Assembly: GCA_003049485.1 (NCBI GenBank) | Contig: PYST01000449.1 | Span: 4,056 to 27,421 of the forward strand | DNA length: 23,366 nucleotides | From: Ophioceras dolichostomum | Taxonomy: Eukaryota; Ascomycota; Sordariomycetes; Magnaporthales; Ophioceraceae | Direction of reading: 5' to 3' | In this document: piece by piece, positions 19,182 through 23,366 of the stretch | Layout: each line of letters begins with the position of its first letter | Numbering within the stretch: position 1 is the stretch's first letter | Made by a program: the position numbers and the translations under genes | Notes under the pieces: model-generated | Told to the model about the DNA's origin: nothing | What the model saw: the letters and a program-made list of their open reading frames with translations, nothing else | The model's database searches: none

Positions 19182-20688
19182 ATGTCGAGGCTGCTTCGAG
19201 GGAGATTGCAGTTCAGGGTAGCAGGCCCTTCTTTAGGCGCCGCTATTCGGCCGATAGCTCTTCCCACAGCTCTGCTGCAGCAGCTGAGGCCATTTTCGGC
19301 ATCTTCGCCTTGGCGGCAGCGTAAGTTGAAGACAAGCAGCCCTCATGGGATAGCCTTATGTTCACCCTTAGTATATCCCGAAGAAAGATGGGAGTCAACA
19401 AAAAAAAGAGAGTACATATAACTGACATTTCGCAACAAATAAAATCCAAACAGTCCAGGTTATCTCGTTTTCTCCCACATCCTCACCGGAGCTTGACGCC
19501 ATCCTCGAACAAACGCGGAAGAACCTAGTGCTGCCAGGATACCTTAGAGCGGACGAGCGCAAGCGCTTGACGAAAAAGAAGCACGAGCGCACTCTCAAAA
19601 ATGATCCGGTGACGCTAGAAATCGACGGGGTGGTCGAGAAGTTCTACTACACAAACCCGCAGACCGACATGCCCTCGACAAAAAAGCTGGTCAGGGCCGC
19701 GGTGGCCAACATGAAGGAGCCGCGCGACTGGGCGAACCTCCCGCGGCTCCTCGAGGGCGTCTACTCCGTGGCGGGCCGCAAGAAGTGGAACGCGCCCCAC
19801 GACTTCCCCGTGATCGCGCGCAAGGCCGGCAGCTGCGGCCAGATCTACACCGTCGTGCAGTGCGCGCGCATGGTGCGCAAGACGGGCTTCCGCCTGTACG
19901 AGGCCGAGGTGGTGGGCGAGCTGCTGTACTGGATCCAGCTGCGCGCGTTCGTTCGGGGCTGGGCCGACGGGGACGAGACGCGCCGGTCGCTGCGCTGGGC
20001 CGACCAGGTCGTGGACCTGCTGTCCGACCCGGAGCACGTGCCCCTTCCGAGCAACTTCCCGAGCGGGGCCGTCCCCGTCCACCTGTCGAGGTGGCTGGTC
20101 AACGGGCGGCTCGCGGACGACCCGAAGTGGGTGGGCGCGCAGCTGCACCTCGCGGCCGCGCTGGTGGTGAAGCACGGCGACGAGTCGATGCTGGGCCGCG
20201 TCGAGGAGCTCGCTGACGCGCTCGTCGACCTGTGGCCCCGCGCCGACGCGGGACTGCTCGAGATACACCCGGAGGCGGCGAGGAGCGACAAGCAGTTCAT
20301 GGGCCACCCCACGGGCTACCTGCGCCAGGCCGCGCCGCTGATGTCGGGCCTCGACATGGCCAAGCAGGCCGTGTCCGCGTCGCGCCCGGAGCTCGCCGCC
20401 GCGCTCAAGAAGCGGTACAACGCCGTCGCTGCCGAGGTGGACGAGATGCTCCGTGACACGACCGAGAGCTCCGCTCCAGGACGTAGGACCTACGACCTGC
20501 TCTTCGGGACGTCGTACGGCCCTACCCAAGGCAAGATTATCGACGCAGAGGAGGCAACCGTGTCTACTATGAAGAAGCGGAAGGCTGCGAGAAGTACAGA
20601 TGTAGCGGAAGAGGAATGTGGCGAGGCTGAGAACGGGGCGGAGGCGGAAGCTGAGGGGCAAGTGGAAGGAAAGGCAGAGCAGCAGTAA
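19182..20688 (+). CDS. Unrecognised fungal protein with mitochondrial presequence
   Basis: Exons are 19182-19320 and 19454-20688, giving 457 aa; the 133-nt phase-1 intron has a TAACTGAC branch match. I do not recognise the function. The first about 40 residues are basic and end in LRPFSAS, a textbook R-x-F/S mitochondrial cleavage motif. The mature part is largely alpha-helical by eye, with spaced Leu/Ala/Trp patterns (DWANLPRLLEGVYSVAGRKK, FPVIARKAGSCGQIYTVVQC, RWADQVVDLLSD) resembling helical-repeat proteins, though I cannot assign PPR or TPR repeats. A segment VEKFYYTNPQTDMPSTKKLV looks strongly constrained. The last about 60 residues are acidic, Ala/Glu-rich and probably disordered. It shares a promoter with bL19m, which suggests but does not prove a role in mitochondrial gene expression. 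Confidence 0.85.
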
Positions 20689-20978
20689 GTAGCGGGAAGC
20701 AGAACTAACACAGGACGCAAGAAGGCTTCCTGCTTTACCTGTTTCAGCACAATACAAAATCCGCTACAAATGGCAGAGGGCAGGCACTGTAGGAAGAGGA
20801 CTATAAAGTACGCTCGCCCCATGTATATACAAAATGTTCAACAATATACCAAAGAGAAAGGGGCGCTTAAGAAGTCAACTGGAGCCCTTCAGGGAGCACT
20901 TTGAAATCCACAAGAAACTCCTCTAAAGCTTTCTCTAAGTTAAGAGTACCAAAAGACCTAAGGTAGATAGAGATAGAA
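20689..20978. other. Short convergent intergenic region
   Basis: Both 3' UTRs must fit in about 290 bp, so the transcripts may overlap. I see no other feature. Confidence 0.6.
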
Positions 20979-22293
20979 TTACGGTAGCACGATGTACTTC
21001 TCCAGATGCTTCGGTATGGCCGCGAGTAACCTCTTCTCCTCCAGCCAGCGGCGCGAGAACAGGCGCTCTGCGTAGCGGTACGCGCCGTCGCACAGGACCG
21101 TGACGACGGTGTGGCCCTTCCCCAGCCGCTCGGCCACCTCCTTGGCGGCCACGACGTTGAGCGACGAGCTGGCGCCCAGGTACAGCCCCTCCTCGTCCAG
21201 GCAGCGGTACACCATCTCGACGCTCTTCTCGTCGCTGATGTGCAGCGCCCCGTCCAGCAGCGCCAGGTCGGGCGCGAGGTTGTCGGTGATGCGGCCCTGG
21301 CCGATGCCCTCGGTGATGCTCGACCCGTTGCGCTCGATCAGCTTCCCCCCGCTCGTTATGTAGCTGTGCAGCACCGAGCCGGGCGGGTCGGCGAGGAATG
21401 ACTTGACGCGCCCGGAGCTGGCCTCCTTCAGGTAGCGCGTCACGCCGGCGAGCGTGCCCGCCGTTCCCGTGGCGCACGTGAACGCGTCGATTTTCCCGCC
21501 TGTCTGCGCCCAGATCTCGGGGCCGGTCGTCTCGATGTGGGCGCGCCGGTTGGCCGTGTTGTCGAACTGGTTCGTCCACACGGCGTTGTCCAGTCCTTCG
21601 GCGTGCCGGCGCGCCTGGTGGTTGTAGTTGGCCGGGTTTTCGAACGCGACGGCGGGGACCGGGTAGACCTCGGCGCCCAGCAGGCGGAGGAGGTCGATCT
21701 TCCCTTGCGACTGCGTGTTGGGCATGTAGATGACCAGCTTGTAGCCCCGGGAGCGGCACACGTGCGCCAGCCCGATGCCTGTGTTGCCCGCCGTGCCCTC
21801 GACGACGGTTCCCCCCGGCCGGAGGAGGCCCCGCTCCTCGGCGTCCTTGACCACGTACAGGGCGGCCCGATCCTTGACGGACCCGCCGGGGTTCATGAAC
21901 TCGGCCTTGCCGAGGATTTCGCACCCGGTCTCTTCTGAGAGCTTGTTCAGCCTGATCAGGGGGGTGTTGCCGATCGCTGAAAGGCATGATGTGTGACGAG
22001 ACCTCTCCCTTTTTATGTTAGCCTCATTAATGTCTAATGTTGTTCATACCTCACAATATCTTCTCTCGCCCCGTCAACGGTGGAATCAGATACACAGAGA
22101 GAGCTCTCTCCCTGAAGATGGGTGATCTACGGAGTAAAGGTATAAGTGGTAAAATCGCACCTCCTGTCAGGCCCCTCGCGATGCCCTGTGCCCTCGACAC
22201 ATTGAGCGTGTGAGCAGACGGCTCAGCCGCCGCCACAGCTGCCGCTCTCGCGGCGCTGCTGGTCGCGAATCTGCGAACGCCGTGGCGGAACAT
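20979..22293 (-). CDS. Mitochondrial-type cysteine synthase (PLP-dependent, Mcy1/YGR012W-like)
   Basis: A fold-type II PLP enzyme expected to form cysteine from O-acetylserine (or a related ester) and sulfide. Exons are 22293-22161 and 21976-20979 (TAA 20981-20979), giving 376 aa; the 184-nt phase-1 intron splits the Ala codon of GLTGAIGNTPLIRL. The N-terminus MFRHGVRRFATSSAARAA carries an RRF/ATS presequence motif, pointing to mitochondria. The PLP lysine is K79 in NPGGSVKDRAA. The phosphate- and substrate-loop motif GTAGNTGIG lies near 107, NTQSQGKIDLLRLLGAEV follows, then TCATGTAGTLAG. CBS-type heme or regulatory domains are absent. Fungi often carry several cysteine-synthase paralogues; the long QFDNTANRRAHIETTGPEIW region suggests the Mcy1 branch, but substrate is not proven. 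Confidence 0.9.
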
Positions 22294-22883
22294 GGCTGGC
22301 GTGAAGTAAAGTATGTCCTTGTTTAAAGGTCGACACGTCTAAAAATGCTCGCCGTGAAAAAAGAAAGGAGGAAAAAAAAAACACTGAAAGGAAAACAATG
22401 TCCCAACCAAAGCTTCGTGCGGCAGTCGGTGATGCATCGGCATTTGGCATATAAGCTGAAAAACCGCCTGAGAGCTCCAAACTTATACCGGGGTATAGAA
22501 GCCGACAGTGGGGCTGACAAATGACGCAGCGGGCTTCAGATGGCGCAATCGTCCCGGTCGCTTTTGGCGGTTACAGGGCCGACCCACAGCACCGGGACAC
22601 ATCAAACGTCGGTCGGTCGATTTGGATTGATGAGTGATGATCAGTCTAAGACGCAGGTAGTGATGGCTGATGAATAACCCTTTTCTTTCGCTATACTAAT
22701 AAGCGCTGTATATAGGTAGGTATCATTCTTCTGTGAAAAAAACCATTCCCATGATCCATCTCATGCACCATTATAGCATCTTTCGCATCAGTAAAAAAAA
22801 AAAGAAATTTTATGCCAACCAATAGCATCCCTATAAATGTATGCATCCATTCATCTATCATAATCATCGCAGCCATAGTCACA
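22294..22883. other. Intergenic region between SH3-protein 3' end and cysteine-synthase start
   Basis: Both genes run on the minus strand, so this holds the SH3 gene's 3' UTR and the cysteine-synthase promoter. It contains A-runs (about 22370-22381, 22793-22803), a GGTAGGTA cluster near 22714 and CCAAT at 22819-22823, which is over 500 bp from the start codon. No Gcn4/CPC1-type TGACTCA site was seen. No coding sequence is evident. Confidence 0.5.
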
Positions 22884-23366
22884 TCACGGCAGCTCCGCGG
22901 CCGTCGCTCTCCCCGCCCCCGTCTCCTGAAGCACCCTCACGTATGGTGCCGGGAACAGGCCCTTAGCGCCCATGTAGACGCCGTGATACCACTCCCCGTT
23001 CACGTCCTCGATCTCACGTATCTCTGCGCCCTTGGGAAAAAGCAGCTCGTCCGCCGAGTCAGGGCCGGGATACCAAGCCCATCCAGCCTGGCCCCTCCAA
23101 CCAAGTCCCCCGTCAGGTGGGAACTGGCCGCTCCCGTCAGCACCAGCGTCAGCCGATGTAGCAGCAGAAGCGCGCACATCAACAGCAACAAGCCGCTCAA
23201 CCCTCCTCTCACCATCATACCAATACCACCTCTGCATCTCAGCCGGCGGCACTTCCGGCGCCGCACCAGCTCCTGCTGCCACTGGAGCTGCTGCCGCCAC
23301 AGCAACACCTTCAACCTGCAACCTTCTCCCGCCCACCAAATCCCTCAGCACGACCCTCCTCCGCCC
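22884..23366 (-). CDS. SH3-domain protein, C-terminal part (5' partial)
   Basis: The frame is open to the window edge and ends at TGA 22886-22884, giving about 160 visible residues. The C-terminal domain reads AWYPGPDSADELLFPKGAEI, then EWYHGVYMGAKGLFPAPYVRVL, which fits the SH3 pattern (A.Y...DELSF..G..I, W..G...G..GLFP..YV). The usual ALYDY strand-a motif is replaced by AWYPG. The preceding region is Ala-rich and includes MQRWYWYDGERRVERLVAVD. SH3 domains bind proline-rich peptides; without the N-terminus the protein cannot be named. Confidence 0.7.
   Translation of the reverse strand, partial: GRRRVVLRDLVGGRRLQVEGVAVAAAAPVAAGAGAAPEVPPAEMQRWYWYDGERRVERLVAVDVRASAATSADAGADGSGQFPPDGGLGWRGQAGWAWYPGPDSADELLFPKGAEIREIEDVNGEWYHGVYMGAKGLFPAPYVRVLQETGAGRATAAELP

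Noticed and set aside
19615..20757. 380-aa open frame antisense to the unrecognised mitochondrial gene
   Set aside because: Composition (Arg/Val/Gly/His) is typical of a complementary-strand shadow of GC3-rich exons. The sense frame has a spliced presequence and phase-matched junctions.
1..23366. tRNA, 5S rRNA, CRISPR or transposon sequences
   Set aside because: I scanned by eye for B-box-like GGTTCGAATCC, the 5S start, regularly spaced repeats and transposase or reverse-transcriptase motifs, and found none. A covariance-model scan would be decisive for structured RNAs.

Overview
This is nuclear DNA from a filamentous ascomycete (Pezizomycotina, probably Sordariomycetes). The evidence is short introns (about 65-275 bp) with GT...AG ends and CTGAC/CTAAC-type branch sites, GC-rich third codon positions, monocistronic genes on both strands, a Zn2Cys6 regulator with an intron inside its zinc cluster, and CCTACCTA-type microsatellites scattered through non-coding DNA. 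I cannot name the species. Nothing in the window looks bacterial, viral or transposon-derived.

Layout. (1) 1-436 (+): last exon of a CHY-type zinc-finger gene, cut by the left edge. (2) 876-2001 (-): 20S proteasome subunit alpha-4 (PRE6/PSMA7), five exons including a 7-nt microexon. (3) 2495-4230 (+): mitochondrial FAD-linked D-2-hydroxyglutarate/D-lactate dehydrogenase, divergent from PRE6. (4) 4231-7800: 3.6 kb without a convincing gene. (5) 7801-10392 (+): Zn2Cys6 transcription factor, four exons, with Gln, Ala, Pro and Gly tracts. (6) 10393-14371: 4.0 kb without a convincing gene. (7) 14372-17020 (+): alpha-actinin with a long Ser-rich N-terminal extension. (8) 18086-18896 (-): mitochondrial ribosomal protein bL19m (IMG1 type). 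(9) 19182-20688 (+): a protein I do not recognise, with a mitochondrial presequence, divergent from bL19m. (10) 20979-22293 (-): mitochondrial-type cysteine synthase. (11) 22884-23366 (-): C-terminal part of an SH3-domain protein, cut by the right edge.

The genes do not form a pathway, but four of the eight complete genes or gene ends with a visible N-terminus encode likely mitochondrial proteins, and three of these are adjacent (bL19m, the unrecognised protein, cysteine synthase). The transcription-factor gene sits between two unusually long non-coding blocks, which suggests extended regulation. All gene models were spliced by eye: junctions were chosen by reading-frame phase, splice consensus and family conservation. 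I found no tRNA, rRNA, CRISPR array or intact mobile element. The observations most worth following up are the proteasome microexon, the unrecognised mitochondrial gene sharing a promoter with bL19m, an alternative acceptor that would truncate the transcription factor, and two unusual segments in alpha-actinin.
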